34,238 nucleotides of DNA, taken from positions 1 to 34,238 of the forward strand of contig CAMOWP010000001.1 of assembly GCA_946628455.1 (NCBI GenBank), in the 5' to 3' direction. The stretch is from an uncultured Clostridia bacterium. GTDB lineage: Bacteria; Bacillota; Clostridia; Oscillospirales; Acutalibacteraceae. The notes beneath the pieces are model-generated. The model did not search any database. It saw only the letters and a program-made list of their open reading frames with translations, and was not told the DNA's origin. This document shows, piece by piece, positions 15,271-22,975 of the stretch (position 1 is its first letter; each line of letters starts with the position of its first letter). A program made the translations under genes and the position numbers.

Positions 15271-17544
15271 TTATCTGCATAAAATTATATTCAGCTTTTC
15301 AGCATCTCCGTAAATTCTGTAATCTGTGATTTTGCCGTTTTTCCATTCAATGTCAGCAGTAACTCCGCCCCTTGCGGCAATGCCCTTTATTCTGCCGCTT
15401 TGCCACTTATCGGGAAGGGCGGGGAGAAGGTAAACGCTTTCTCCGTCAGACTGCAGCAGCATTTCGCACATACCGCTTAAAACGCCGAAATTTCCGTCAA
15501 TCTGAAACGGCGGGTGAGCGTCAAAAAGATTTGCATAAACGCCGCCGTGGTGGTGCTTTGCGTTCTTCGGGGTAACGAGCCTGAGCAGGTTGTCAACAAG
15601 GCTCAGCGCGCGGTTGCCGTCAAGCAGCCTTGCCCAAAAGTTAACCTTCCACGCGAGGCTCCAGCCCGTTCCGTCGTCTCCTCTTAGCTCAAGCGTTTTT
15701 CTGCACGCCTCAAAAAGCTCCGCGTCATCCTTAGTTATCAGCCCCGCGGGGTGAAGCGCGTAGAGATGGGATACGTGGCGGTGGTGAGGCTCTGTTTCCT
15801 TAAGCTCCTCGTTCCATTCAAGAATCGCGCCGTTTTTGCCGATTTCAAGCGGCTTTATGCGTTTGATGCTCTCGCAGATGTCGCTGTAAAAAGCGTCGTT
15901 TATTCCAAGCGCTTCGCAGCTTTTTTTGCAGTTCATAAAAAGGTCAAGCACAATGCTGTTCATCATCGCCGTGCTCTTAGCAACTGAGGAGGCTGAAAGC
16001 CCTGAAACAAACTTGTTTTCGGGCGAGGTGGCGGGGCAGATGATAAGGCTCTTGTCAACGTCCTCAATGAGCGTGTCAAGGTAAAACTCAGCCGCCTTTT
16101 TCATAATCGGAAAGGCTGTTTCCCTGAGATATTCCCTGTCAAGCGTGTATTCGTAAATTTCAAAAAGTGCTCTGCAAAGCCAGCCTGAGCCGCCCTGCCA
16201 GTATGCCCAGCTTGCGCTTCCCTGTACGGGAGCGCAGTGTCCCCATATATCCGTGTTGTGGTGAACAACGAAGCCGCGCGCGTTGTAAAACGCCTTCGCA
16301 GTTGCCTTGCCCGCAATACAAAGCCCCTTCATAAGCTCAACGTAGGGCTGCATAAGCTCCCTCATATTGCAGGGAAGAACGCCCCAGTAGTTCATTTCCG
16401 TGTTGATGTTCACTGTGTAATTTGAATTCCAGGGCGGCTTTATGCTGTTGCTCCATATGCCCTGCAGGTTGGTTGCAAGGCTGCCCTCGCGCGAGGAGGC
16501 AATCAGCAGGTAACGCCCGTAATTGAACAGCAGAGCATAAAGGCTCAAATCGCTTTTATTCTCGCTGAAGCGCTCTATCCTTTCGTCAGTCGGAGCGGGA
16601 GCGCCGCCGGCGGTTTCAAGCTCAAGGCTTACTCTGTTATAAAGCACGGTGTAATCCGCGATATGCCTTTCAAGCAGCCTGTCAAAGCCGAGAGCCATCG
16701 CGCTCTTTACCGTTTCAAGGCAGGCGTTTTTATATTCTCTGCCCTCGGTTGCGGGGCGCTTGTCAAAGCCGTTGTAGCTTGTTTTAACCGTGAAATAAAT
16801 AACTGCGTATGTTGCGCCTTCAACGGAAAGCGCAGCGCCGTTTTCGGTAACCTTTCCGTCTGTTTCAATGCTCAGCGCACCGCGGAATAAAACGCCCTTC
16901 TCCTCAGCCTTGTCTGAATAAATCAGGCTGTTGCAGGGATATTTCGGGCTTTTTGTGTCTGCGTCCGACGGGCATTCGCCGTCGGTGATAATCATATTGC
17001 TTTCAGCCCTGATATCCGATTTGAGCGGGCAGGTGATTTCAGCAGAAAATGAAAACTTTTCCCCGTTTTCGCTCTCCGTTTTATATGCGAGAACGCCGTC
17101 GGGCTTTGAGATAAAGGCAGTTTTTATAAATCTAACCGAATCTGCCTCAAAAGAATTTGAAAGAACGGCGTTTCTTAAATCAAGCGTGCGCTCATAGCTT
17201 TTATATTTATCTGCAGAAAAGGTGAGCTTTATATCTCCGAAGGGCATATACGCCTGGCTCCAGCAGGTGAAGAAATTCTTTTCAAGCTCCTTTTCGGCGC
17301 TTTTGTATTTACCGCTCAGGGCGAGCTGCTGCGCCTTTTTATACGCCTCAAACGCGCCGTCTCTTGTTACGTCGGCAGGGTGCCCCGTCCAGAGAGTGTC
17401 ATGGTTAACGGAGATTAAATCCTCCCCAACCGTGCTGTAAAGCATTGCCCCGAGCGAGCCGTTACCGAGCGGAAGCGCCTCCTCCCATATATCCGCAGGA
17501 GCAGTGTAGTATAACATATCAGTGCTGCTGTAATTCTTTATCAT
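15271..17544 (-). CDS. GH95 glycoside hydrolase (alpha-L-fucosidase or alpha-L-galactosidase)
   Basis: Inverting exo-glycosidase of 757 residues. The N-terminal beta domain starts with ALPLGNGSLGAMLYS (about 23-37) and NHDTLWTG (47-54). The catalytic (alpha/alpha)6 region carries the GH95 residues: the N-x-N pair at N379/N381 in VNINTEMNYW, the acid E509 in ATSPEN, and D683 in QIDGNFG, corresponding to N421/N423, E566 and D766 of the Bifidobacterium AfcA enzyme. There is no signal peptide, so it acts on oligosaccharides after import. GH95 contains both 1,2-alpha-L-fucosidases and alpha-L-galactosidases; the neighbouring L-galactonate/tagaturonate genes make L-galactose a serious candidate. 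Monocistronic, with a weak GGTG ribosome binding site and a promoter at 17579-17607. Confidence 0.93.
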   Translation of the reverse strand: MIKNYSSTDMLYYTAPADIWEEALPLGNGSLGAMLYSTVGEDLISVNHDTLWTGHPADVTRDGAFEAYKKAQQLALSGKYKSAEKELEKNFFTCWSQAYMPFGDIKLTFSADKYKSYERTLDLRNAVLSNSFEADSVRFIKTAFISKPDGVLAYKTESENGEKFSFSAEITCPLKSDIRAESNMIITDGECPSDADTKSPKYPCNSLIYSDKAEEKGVLFRGALSIETDGKVTENGAALSVEGATYAVIYFTVKTSYNGFDKRPATEGREYKNACLETVKSAMALGFDRLLERHIADYTVLYNRVSLELETAGGAPAPTDERIERFSENKSDLSLYALLFNYGRYLLIASSREGSLATNLQGIWSNSIKPPWNSNYTVNINTEMNYWGVLPCNMRELMQPYVELMKGLCIAGKATAKAFYNARGFVVHHNTDIWGHCAPVQGSASWAYWQGGSGWLCRALFEIYEYTLDREYLRETAFPIMKKAAEFYLDTLIEDVDKSLIICPATSPENKFVSGLSASSVAKSTAMMNSIVLDLFMNCKKSCEALGINDAFYSDICESIKRIKPLEIGKNGAILEWNEELKETEPHHRHVSHLYALHPAGLITKDDAELFEACRKTLELRGDDGTGWSLAWKVNFWARLLDGNRALSLVDNLLRLVTPKNAKHHHGGVYANLFDAHPPFQIDGNFGVLSGMCEMLLQSDGESVYLLPALPDKWQSGRIKGIAARGGVTADIEWKNGKITDYRIYGDAEKLNIILCR

Positions 17545-17578
17545 ATCATATCACCAAAGCTCTTATTTTTATGCTTTA

Positions 17579-17607
17579 ATAATATCATAGAACTGCGTTT
17601 ATGGCAA
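17579..17607 (-). promoter_or_regulatory. Predicted promoter of the GH95 gene
   Basis: On the minus strand TTGCCA (17602-17607), 17-base spacer, TATTAT (17579-17584), 34 bases upstream of the ATG. The -35 overlaps the left arm of the inverted repeat at 17604-17638. Confidence 0.55.
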
Positions 17608-17638
17608 TATAATAAAGTGTATATATAATTTATATTGC
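17604..17638. repeat. 9-bp inverted repeat spanning both divergent -35 regions
   Basis: GCAATATAA (17604-17612) is mirrored exactly by TTATATTGC (17630-17638) with a 17-base AT-rich centre. The left arm covers the GH95 -35 and the right arm the feo -35, so one bound protein could affect both genes. The half-site resembles that of the rha inverted repeat (GTGATATAA). AT-rich composition makes chance a real possibility. Confidence 0.4.
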
Positions 17639-17662
17639 ATTATTGAAAATCGCTGTTATAAT
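17635..17662 (+). promoter_or_regulatory. Predicted promoter of feoAB
   Basis: TTGCAT (17635-17640), 16-base spacer, consensus TATAAT (17657-17662), with TG one base before the -10. Expected start near 17669. Confidence 0.65.
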
Positions 17663-17705
17663 AACATTTAAGGGAATAAGAAATAATATGAAACGGGACA
17701 GAAAA

Positions 17706-20054
17706 ATGGAATTAAACAAACTGGAAATAGGGCAGTCGGCTGTTATAGAGGCTGTCGGCGGAGAGGGCGCCTTAAGGCAGCACTTTCTCGATATGGGCGT
17801 TATCCCCGGGGCGGAAATAACGCTTGTTAAATACGCCCCGATGGGCGACCCCGCTGAGTACAGGATTCACGGCTATGAGCTGACTCTGCGTATGGCGGAC
17901 GCCGAAAAAATTAAGATTAAAAAAACAGCTTCTCATAAAACAGAAAACGCTGAAAGCAGGCTGTATTCCGCAAAGGAGCACCCGGGTCTCGGCGAGGGCG
18001 GAAAGTATCACGACAGGGCGAGCGAGCACCCGCTCCCCGACGGCAAAACGCTTACCTTTGCGCTCGCGGGAAACCAGAACAGCGGCAAGACCACTCTTTT
18101 TAACCGCCTCACGGGCTCAAATCAGCATGTCGGAAATTTCCCCGGCGTTACCGTTGACAGAAAAAGCGGCGCAATAAAGGGCGAGCCTGACACTGAGATA
18201 GTTGACCTTCCGGGAATCTATTCGCTTTCACCGTACACAAGCGAGGAGATTGTTTCAAGGGGCTATATCCTCTCCGAAAAGCCGACGGGAATTATCAACA
18301 TCGTTGACGCAACGAGCATTGAAAGAAGCCTTTATCTTACAATGCAGCTTATGGAGCTTGAAACGCCAACCGTCCTTGCGCTGAATATGATGGACGAGGT
18401 CAGGGGAAACGGCGGCTCAATCCGCATTAACGAGATGGAGGAAATCCTCGGAATCCCCGTTGTTGCAATATCTGCGGCGAAAAACGAGGGTATTGAGGAG
18501 CTCGTCAGCCACGCCGTTCATATTGCAAAATATCAGGAAAAGCCGCTGAGAAACGATTTTTGCGACGTTAACGAGCACGGCGGCGCCGTCCACAGATGCC
18601 TTCACGGAATTATGCATCTTATTGAGGACCACGCAAAGGCGGCTGAAATTCCGCTTCGCTTCGCCGCAACAAAGCTTGTTGAGGGCGATGAAAGAGTCAG
18701 GCAGGCGCTTAAGCTTGATGAAAACGAGGCTGAGTTCGTTGAGCATATCATAAAGCAGATGGAGGAGGAGAGAGGGCTTGACCGCTCCGCCGCTATCGCA
18801 GATATGCGATTTTCGTTTATTAAAAAGCTGACCGCGCAGTGCGTTGTTAAACCAAAGGACAGCAAGGAGCGCGCACGAAGCGAAAAAATTGACAGAATTC
18901 TTACGGGAAAATTTACTGCAATTCCGTCCTTCGCGGTTATTATTGCGCTGATTTTCTGGCTGACCTTCGGCGTTATCGGAAAGCTGCTTCAGGAGTTGCT
19001 TGAAAAGGGAATAGACTCGCTTACTGTTATTGTTGATAATATTCTCACGGCGTGGAACACAAACGAGGTTGTTCACTCGCTTATTATAGATGGTATATTC
19101 AACGGAGTCGGCAGCGTGCTCAGCTTCCTTCCGATAATCGTAACGCTGTTTTTCTTCCTCTCACTGCTTGAGGATACGGGCTATATGGCGCGCGTTGCGT
19201 TTGTTATGGACAAGCTGCTGAGAAGGCTCGGGCTTTCGGGCAGGAGCATCGTTCCTATGCTTATCGGCTTCGGCTGCTCCGTCCCGGGTGTTATGAGCTG
19301 CAGAACTCTGCCCTCCGAAAGGGACAGAAAGATGACTATTATGCTCATTCCGTTTATGAGCTGCACCGCGAAGCTGCCGATTTACGGGCTGTTTTCAGCC
19401 GCATTTTTCCCCGATTACGCCGCGCTTGTTATGATTGCGCTGTATTTTATCGGAATTTTCGTCGGAATCCTGACGGCGCTCGTTTCAAAAAACACCTCGT
19501 TCAGGGGCGAGGCTGTTCCGTTTGTTATGGAGCTGCCGAATTACAGAATGCCGAGCGCAAAAAACATCCTGCAGCTTCTGTGGGAAAAATCAAAGGATTT
19601 CATAACAAGAGCGTTCACAGTTATTTTCATTGCAACAATCGTTATCTGGTTTCTAAGAACGTTTAATTTCCACCTTGAAATGGTTGAGGATTCAAAGGAG
19701 AGCATCCTCGCCGTTATAGCGGGGCGGATAACCCCGATTTTCGCGCCGCTCGGCTTTGCGGACTGGAGGATGACAACCTCGCTGATAACAGGCTTCCTCG
19801 CAAAGGAAAGCGTTGTTTCAACGCTGTCAATCCTCTTCGGAAACACAGCGGGCATAACAGGCGCGCTGACTGTCAGCTCAGCCGCGTCCTTCCTCGTTTT
19901 CTGCCTGCTTTACACTCCCTGCGTTGCAACTGTTGCCTCTGTTAAAAGGGAGCTCGGGCGCAAGTGGGCTGCAGGAGTTGTTTTGCTTCAGTGCGGTATA
20001 GCGTGGCTATGCTCGGGAGCTACATACCTGATTTTCTCACTTATAATGAAATAA
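17706..20054 (+). CDS. feoB: FeoA-FeoB fusion, ferrous iron transporter
   Basis: Membrane Fe(II) uptake protein in which an N-terminal FeoA SH3-like domain (about 1-75, MELNKLEIGQSAVIEAV onward) is fused to FeoB. The cytoplasmic G domain shows G1 GNQNSGKT (122-129), the G2 threonine in FPGVTV (T149), G3 DLPG (167-170), G4 NMMD (227-230) and G5 SAAKN. The membrane part includes the two inverted Gate motifs around GFGCSVPGVMSCRTL and PFMSCTAKLPIYGL and the late KESVVSTLSILFG segment. Start chosen at 17706 (782 residues) because it gives the FeoA family N-terminus and follows CGGGA by 7 bases; an ATG at 17688 is an alternative. Starts further upstream lie in the promoter. The frame is intact and full length. 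Confidence 0.95.
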   Translation: MELNKLEIGQSAVIEAVGGEGALRQHFLDMGVIPGAEITLVKYAPMGDPAEYRIHGYELTLRMADAEKIKIKKTASHKTENAESRLYSAKEHPGLGEGGKYHDRASEHPLPDGKTLTFALAGNQNSGKTTLFNRLTGSNQHVGNFPGVTVDRKSGAIKGEPDTEIVDLPGIYSLSPYTSEEIVSRGYILSEKPTGIINIVDATSIERSLYLTMQLMELETPTVLALNMMDEVRGNGGSIRINEMEEILGIPVVAISAAKNEGIEELVSHAVHIAKYQEKPLRNDFCDVNEHGGAVHRCLHGIMHLIEDHAKAAEIPLRFAATKLVEGDERVRQALKLDENEAEFVEHIIKQMEEERGLDRSAAIADMRFSFIKKLTAQCVVKPKDSKERARSEKIDRILTGKFTAIPSFAVIIALIFWLTFGVIGKLLQELLEKGIDSLTVIVDNILTAWNTNEVVHSLIIDGIFNGVGSVLSFLPIIVTLFFFLSLLEDTGYMARVAFVMDKLLRRLGLSGRSIVPMLIGFGCSVPGVMSCRTLPSERDRKMTIMLIPFMSCTAKLPIYGLFSAAFFPDYAALVMIALYFIGIFVGILTALVSKNTSFRGEAVPFVMELPNYRMPSAKNILQLLWEKSKDFITRAFTVIFIATIVIWFLRTFNFHLEMVEDSKESILAVIAGRITPIFAPLGFADWRMTTSLITGFLAKESVVSTLSILFGNTAGITGALTVSSAASFLVFCLLYTPCVATVASVKRELGRKWAAGVVLLQCGIAWLCSGATYLIFSLIMK

Positions 20055-20058
20055 TTAA

Positions 20059-20090
20059 AAGAGCAATCTCGCTGAGATTGCTCTTCGTTT
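20059..20090. terminator. Bidirectional intrinsic terminator after feoAB
   Basis: Perfect 12-bp arms AAGAGCAATCTC/GAGATTGCTCTT (20059-20085) around GCT, followed by CGTTTTTGCTTTT on the plus strand and TTTAATTATTTC on the minus strand; it lies between convergent genes. Confidence 0.9.
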
Positions 20091-20096
20091 TTGCTT

Positions 20097-20720
20097 TTAT
20101 TTTCCGTCGGGGAAGCTTGTAAACGAGCCTCTTTCGTATTCGGGAAGCCCGTATTTTTCCTTTCCGTCGGCAATCGCCTTCATCAGGAAGGCCATATTCC
20201 TTGCGAGGTTTCGCATCGTCTGAAGCCCCTCAAGGTCTTTTTTTACATCCTCGGCGGTGAAGCCGTGCACCTGGTTCCAGTAGGTTGACGAGGCAACGGG
20301 CATTGCAGAAATAGTAAAATACTTATTCAAAACGTCAAACGAGGCCGTGTTGCCGCCCCTTCTGCAGGATACCACTGCCGCGCCGACCTTCATATGCTTT
20401 GAAAACGGGGTGCTGTAAAAAAGCCTGTCAAGAAAGGCAAGGAGCGTTCCGTTTGGTGAGCCGTAGTAAACGGGCGAGCCGATAACAAGCCCGTCTGCCT
20501 CCTCAAATTTCGGAGCAATTTCGTTTACCAAATCGTCGAAAACGCACTTTTTGTTTTTTGCGCAGGTGTTGCAGGAAATGCAGCCTCTTATGTCCTTGTT
20601 TCCGACGTTGATAATTTCCGTTTCAATTCCTTCACTTTTAAAAACACTTGCCATTTCGCTGAGTGCGGTTGCCGTGCAGCCGTTTGCCTTCGGGCTTCCG
20701 TTAATAATTAAAACCTTCAT
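20097..20720 (-). CDS. Flavodoxin-fold NAD(P)H-dependent FMN reductase
   Basis: A 207-residue soluble flavoprotein of the NADPH-dependent FMN reductase/iron-sulfur flavoprotein-like group. MKVLIINGSPKANGCTATAL at the N-terminus is the FMN phosphate-binding loop. GCISCNTCAKNKKCVFDD (about 49-66) provides a cysteine cluster of the kind that binds a [4Fe-4S] centre in related iron-sulfur flavoproteins. GSPVYYGSPNGTLLAFLDR (about 80-98) is the flavin ring-binding loop. Start set at the ATG 20718-20720, which has AAAGGAG 7 bases before it; the longer frame overlaps the upstream gene. Co-transcribed with the lipoprotein gene 10 bases upstream. Electron acceptor unknown. Confidence 0.88.
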   Translation of the reverse strand: MKVLIINGSPKANGCTATALSEMASVFKSEGIETEIINVGNKDIRGCISCNTCAKNKKCVFDDLVNEIAPKFEEADGLVIGSPVYYGSPNGTLLAFLDRLFYSTPFSKHMKVGAAVVSCRRGGNTASFDVLNKYFTISAMPVASSTYWNQVHGFTAEDVKKDLEGLQTMRNLARNMAFLMKAIADGKEKYGLPEYERGSFTSFPDGK

Positions 20721-20730
20721 AATTTCTCCT

Positions 20731-21291
20731 TTAATCCTGAATTTCCGTTGCGAGTGAATTGTCGCCCTTTTCGGCAAACCAGTCCGCAAAAACGGTGAAA
20801 ACCGCCCTTGACCATTCGGCGCGCGGGTCGTTATTCTCTGTAAATTTCAGGCTCTCACCCGATTCATAGTTAACCTCAAGTGAGCATTCCTGAAATTCGG
20901 GAGGAAGCCCCGCGGTTACTCTGTAAATTCCGTTTTTGTCCGCCAGGCTGTGCTCGTCAATAACCGTCTGCAGGGCGGCGAGCAGCTTTTCGTCAGCAGG
21001 GAAGCTGATTTTGCTTTCCGCTTCCGTTGCAGTAAGCTTGCCGCCGATTTCCTTAATTTCAAAGGTATATGCGCGGTGAGCGCCTTCGCTGAGCCAGGAA
21101 TCCTGCGGGTAAAAGGTAACGCTGAAATCCTTAATGTCCTTTGATTGGATAACCTTCGGCGCGTTATAATCCGTCTTATCAATTACTCCGCCCGAAACGG
21201 GAGGATTTTCGTTGTTCTTTTTGCAGCCCCATAAGCTGAATATTGAAAGCATACAAAGCACCACCAGAATAATAGCTTTAATTCTTTTCAT
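20731..21291 (-). CDS. Predicted lipoprotein of unknown function
   Basis: A 186-residue protein with a clear lipoprotein signal: positive N-terminus KRIK, hydrophobic stretch, and lipobox FSLWGC with C23 as the anchor, followed by a charged tether. The rest looks globular and mixed alpha/beta (residues 50-186), with no catalytic motif or family I recognise. GGCGGTGA precedes the ATG. It is the first gene of a two-gene unit with the flavodoxin-fold reductase, so an extracytoplasmic partner for that redox protein is possible but unproven. Promoter at 21307-21335. Confidence 0.8.
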   Translation of the reverse strand: MKRIKAIILVVLCMLSIFSLWGCKKNNENPPVSGGVIDKTDYNAPKVIQSKDIKDFSVTFYPQDSWLSEGAHRAYTFEIKEIGGKLTATEAESKISFPADEKLLAALQTVIDEHSLADKNGIYRVTAGLPPEFQECSLEVNYESGESLKFTENNDPRAEWSRAVFTVFADWFAEKGDNSLATEIQD

Positions 21292-21306
21292 ATTATCACC
21301 GCCCTG

Positions 21307-21335
21307 ATTATATCATACCCGTAAAAAAATGTACA
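21307..21335 (-). promoter_or_regulatory. Predicted promoter of the lipoprotein-reductase unit
   Basis: On the minus strand TGTACA (21330-21335), 17-base spacer, consensus TATAAT (21307-21312) preceded by TGA, an extended -10 (TATGATATAAT). The strong -10 lies 15 bases upstream of the ATG at 21291. Confidence 0.6.
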
Positions 21336-21367
21336 GAAATAAAAATTTTGAAAAATTTGTTATTTTT

Positions 21368-21398
21368 TTAACAATTATTTAATGTTTTGTGTTATAAT
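21368..21398 (+). promoter_or_regulatory. Predicted promoter of fucO
   Basis: Consensus TATAAT (21393-21398) with an extended TG (TGTTATAAT). The best -35 is TTAACA (21368-21373) with an over-long 19-base spacer, inside a very T-rich upstream tract that could act as an UP element. Expected start near 21405, 24 bases before the ATG. Confidence 0.6.
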
Positions 21399-21428
21399 AG
21401 ACTTATCAAACAAAATTGGAGGTTTATT

Positions 21429-22577
21429 ATGGCTAACAGAATTATCTTAAACACAGTATCATTCCACGGAAAAGGAGCAATCAACGAGATTGTTCCAATC
21501 GCTCAGGCAAAGGGCTATAAGCACGTTTTTGTCTGCTCCGACCCTGACCTTATCAGGTTCGGCGTTACAGCTAAGGTAACGGACCTTCTTGACGGGGCAA
21601 AAATCCCTTATACGGTTTATTCGGGAATCAAGCCGAATCCGACCATTGAAAACGTTAAGGACGGCGTTGATGCGTTCAAGGCTTGCGGCGCGGATTCAAT
21701 CATCACAATCGGCGGCGGCTCCTCAATGGATACTGCAAAGGCAATCGGCATTATTATCACAAACCCCGAATTTGCCGACGTTCGTTCGCTTGAGGGCGTT
21801 GCTCCTACAAAGAACCACGCAGTTCCCACAATCGCAGTTCCTACCACGGCGGGAACAGCAGCTGAGGTAACAATCAACTACGTTATCACAGATGTTGAAA
21901 AGGAAAGAAAGTTCGTTTGCGTTGATGAAAACGATATTCCTGAGTATGCAATAGTTGACCCTGATATGATGTCCTCAATGCCGAAGGGCTTAACAGCCGC
22001 AACGGGTATGGACGCGCTCACTCACGCAATTGAGGGCTACACAACAAAGGCTGCATGGGAAATGACTGATATGTTCCATCTTGAAGCAATCAAGCTTATC
22101 TCAAAGCACCTTCGCGGAGCTGTTGAAAACAAGCCTGAGGACAGAGAGGGAATGGCTCTTGCTCAGTACGTTGCAGGTATGGGCTTTTCAAACGTAGGTC
22201 TCGGAATTGCTCACTCAATCGCCCACACCCTCGGCGCTCATTATGACACGCCTCACGGTGTTGCCTGCGCTATGATGCTTCCTATCGTTATGGAATATAA
22301 TCAGGAATACACAGGCGAAAAGTACAGAGAAATCGCACGCGCTATGGGCGTTGAAGGCGTTGATTCAATGTCTCAGGAGGAATACAGAAAAGCCGCTGTT
22401 GAGGCTGTTAAAAAGCTTTCAGCCGATGTAGGAATCCCTGCAACAAACGACAAGGTTAAGGAAGAGGACCTCGACGTTCTTGCAGCAGACGCGTTTGCAG
22501 ACGCTTGCTGCCCGGGCAACCCGAGAGATACAAACGTTGAAGACCTTAAGGCTCTTTACAGAAAGATTATGGCATAA
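21429..22577 (+). CDS. fucO: Lactaldehyde reductase (L-1,2-propanediol oxidoreductase)
   Basis: Iron-dependent group III alcohol dehydrogenase, 382 residues, the same length as E. coli FucO and very alike in long blocks (NNPEFADVRSLEG-like region near 118-130, IPTTAGTAAEVTINYVITD-like region near 140-160, QYVAGMGFSNVGLG near 241-254). The dinucleotide motif GGGSSMDT is near residue 97. The metal ligands are visible as D and H in MDALTHAIEG and two later histidines in IAHTLGAHYDTPHGVA. It reduces L-lactaldehyde, the product of rhamnulose-1-phosphate cleavage, to 1,2-propanediol, re-oxidising NADH. GGAGG lies 6 bases before the ATG; the upstream extension of the frame covers the promoter. Monocistronic, although its partner rha operon lies 19 kb away. 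Confidence 0.93.
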   Translation: MANRIILNTVSFHGKGAINEIVPIAQAKGYKHVFVCSDPDLIRFGVTAKVTDLLDGAKIPYTVYSGIKPNPTIENVKDGVDAFKACGADSIITIGGGSSMDTAKAIGIIITNPEFADVRSLEGVAPTKNHAVPTIAVPTTAGTAAEVTINYVITDVEKERKFVCVDENDIPEYAIVDPDMMSSMPKGLTAATGMDALTHAIEGYTTKAAWEMTDMFHLEAIKLISKHLRGAVENKPEDREGMALAQYVAGMGFSNVGLGIAHSIAHTLGAHYDTPHGVACAMMLPIVMEYNQEYTGEKYREIARAMGVEGVDSMSQEEYRKAAVEAVKKLSADVGIPATNDKVKEEDLDVLAADAFADACCPGNPRDTNVEDLKALYRKIMA

Positions 22578-22597
22578 AGAGATAGTATAGTATAATT

Positions 22598-22629
22598 AAA
22601 AGCGTTACGGTTATTCCGTAACGCTTTTT
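22598..22629. terminator. Bidirectional intrinsic terminator after fucO
   Basis: Stem AAAAGCGTTACGG/CCGTAACGCTTTT with a 5-base loop (22598-22628) flanked by T-tracts on both strands, between convergent fucO and the small membrane protein gene. Confidence 0.9.
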
Positions 22630-22632
22630 GCT

Positions 22633-22911
22633 TTATTTTTCTCTTTTGCCCTTCGGGTGAAGCGGGGTTGAAAGGTAATCGCAGCCGCCGTTTATGAAAA
22701 TGATGAATATAAGAAGATGAACGGCGCCGATTATGAATAAGCTCCACCATAATTTGTGAACAATAAAGCCGTCAAGCGTAACGCACATCATCCATAAGCC
22801 AAGCTTGAGCCCCCAAAAGCCTCTGTAATATTCGGGGAAGATTAATTTCTTCACCACGCTGTACGCCTGCGAGCCGAACACAAGCCCGAAAACAATCGCT
22901 AAAAATAACAT
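22633..22911 (-). CDS. Small membrane protein of unknown function
   Basis: About 92 residues with two or three hydrophobic segments: LFLAIVFGLVFGSQAYSVV at the N-terminus, a short middle stretch FWGLKLGLWMMCVTLDGF, and LFIIGAVHLLIFIIFI, ending in a basic tail KGKREK. I do not recognise a family. The ATG at 22909-22911 is chosen because AGAGGTG (22918-22924) ends 6 bases before it; a GTG/ATG pair at 22917-22920 is in frame but overlaps that ribosome binding site. An inverted repeat TTGTAC-TCATT-GTACAA (22924-22940) lies directly upstream. Confidence 0.6.
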   Translation of the reverse strand: MLFLAIVFGLVFGSQAYSVVKKLIFPEYYRGFWGLKLGLWMMCVTLDGFIVHKLWWSLFIIGAVHLLIFIIFINGGCDYLSTPLHPKGKREK

Positions 22912-22923
22912 ATCCATCACCTC

Positions 22924-22940
22924 TTGTACTCATTGTACAA
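22924..22940. repeat. Short inverted repeat next to the small membrane protein ribosome binding site
   Basis: TTGTAC (22924-22929), 5-base centre, GTACAA (22935-22940). It touches the ribosome binding site of the downstream gene, so it could be an operator or an mRNA hairpin controlling initiation. Six-bp arms only; weak evidence. Confidence 0.25.
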
Positions 22941-22975
22941 AAGATGATGGACACATATTGGGCTTTTATTAAATG

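Noticed and set aside
15271..17544. Assigning the GH95 gene to the rhamnose operon as an alpha-L-rhamnosidase
   Set aside because: The catalytic motifs are those of GH95, not GH78 or GH106, and the gene is monocistronic with its own promoter and terminator.
18417..19076. A 219-codon open frame on the minus strand inside feoAB
   Set aside because: It lies antisense to the intact, motif-rich feoAB coding sequence, has no ribosome binding site and an unnatural composition.
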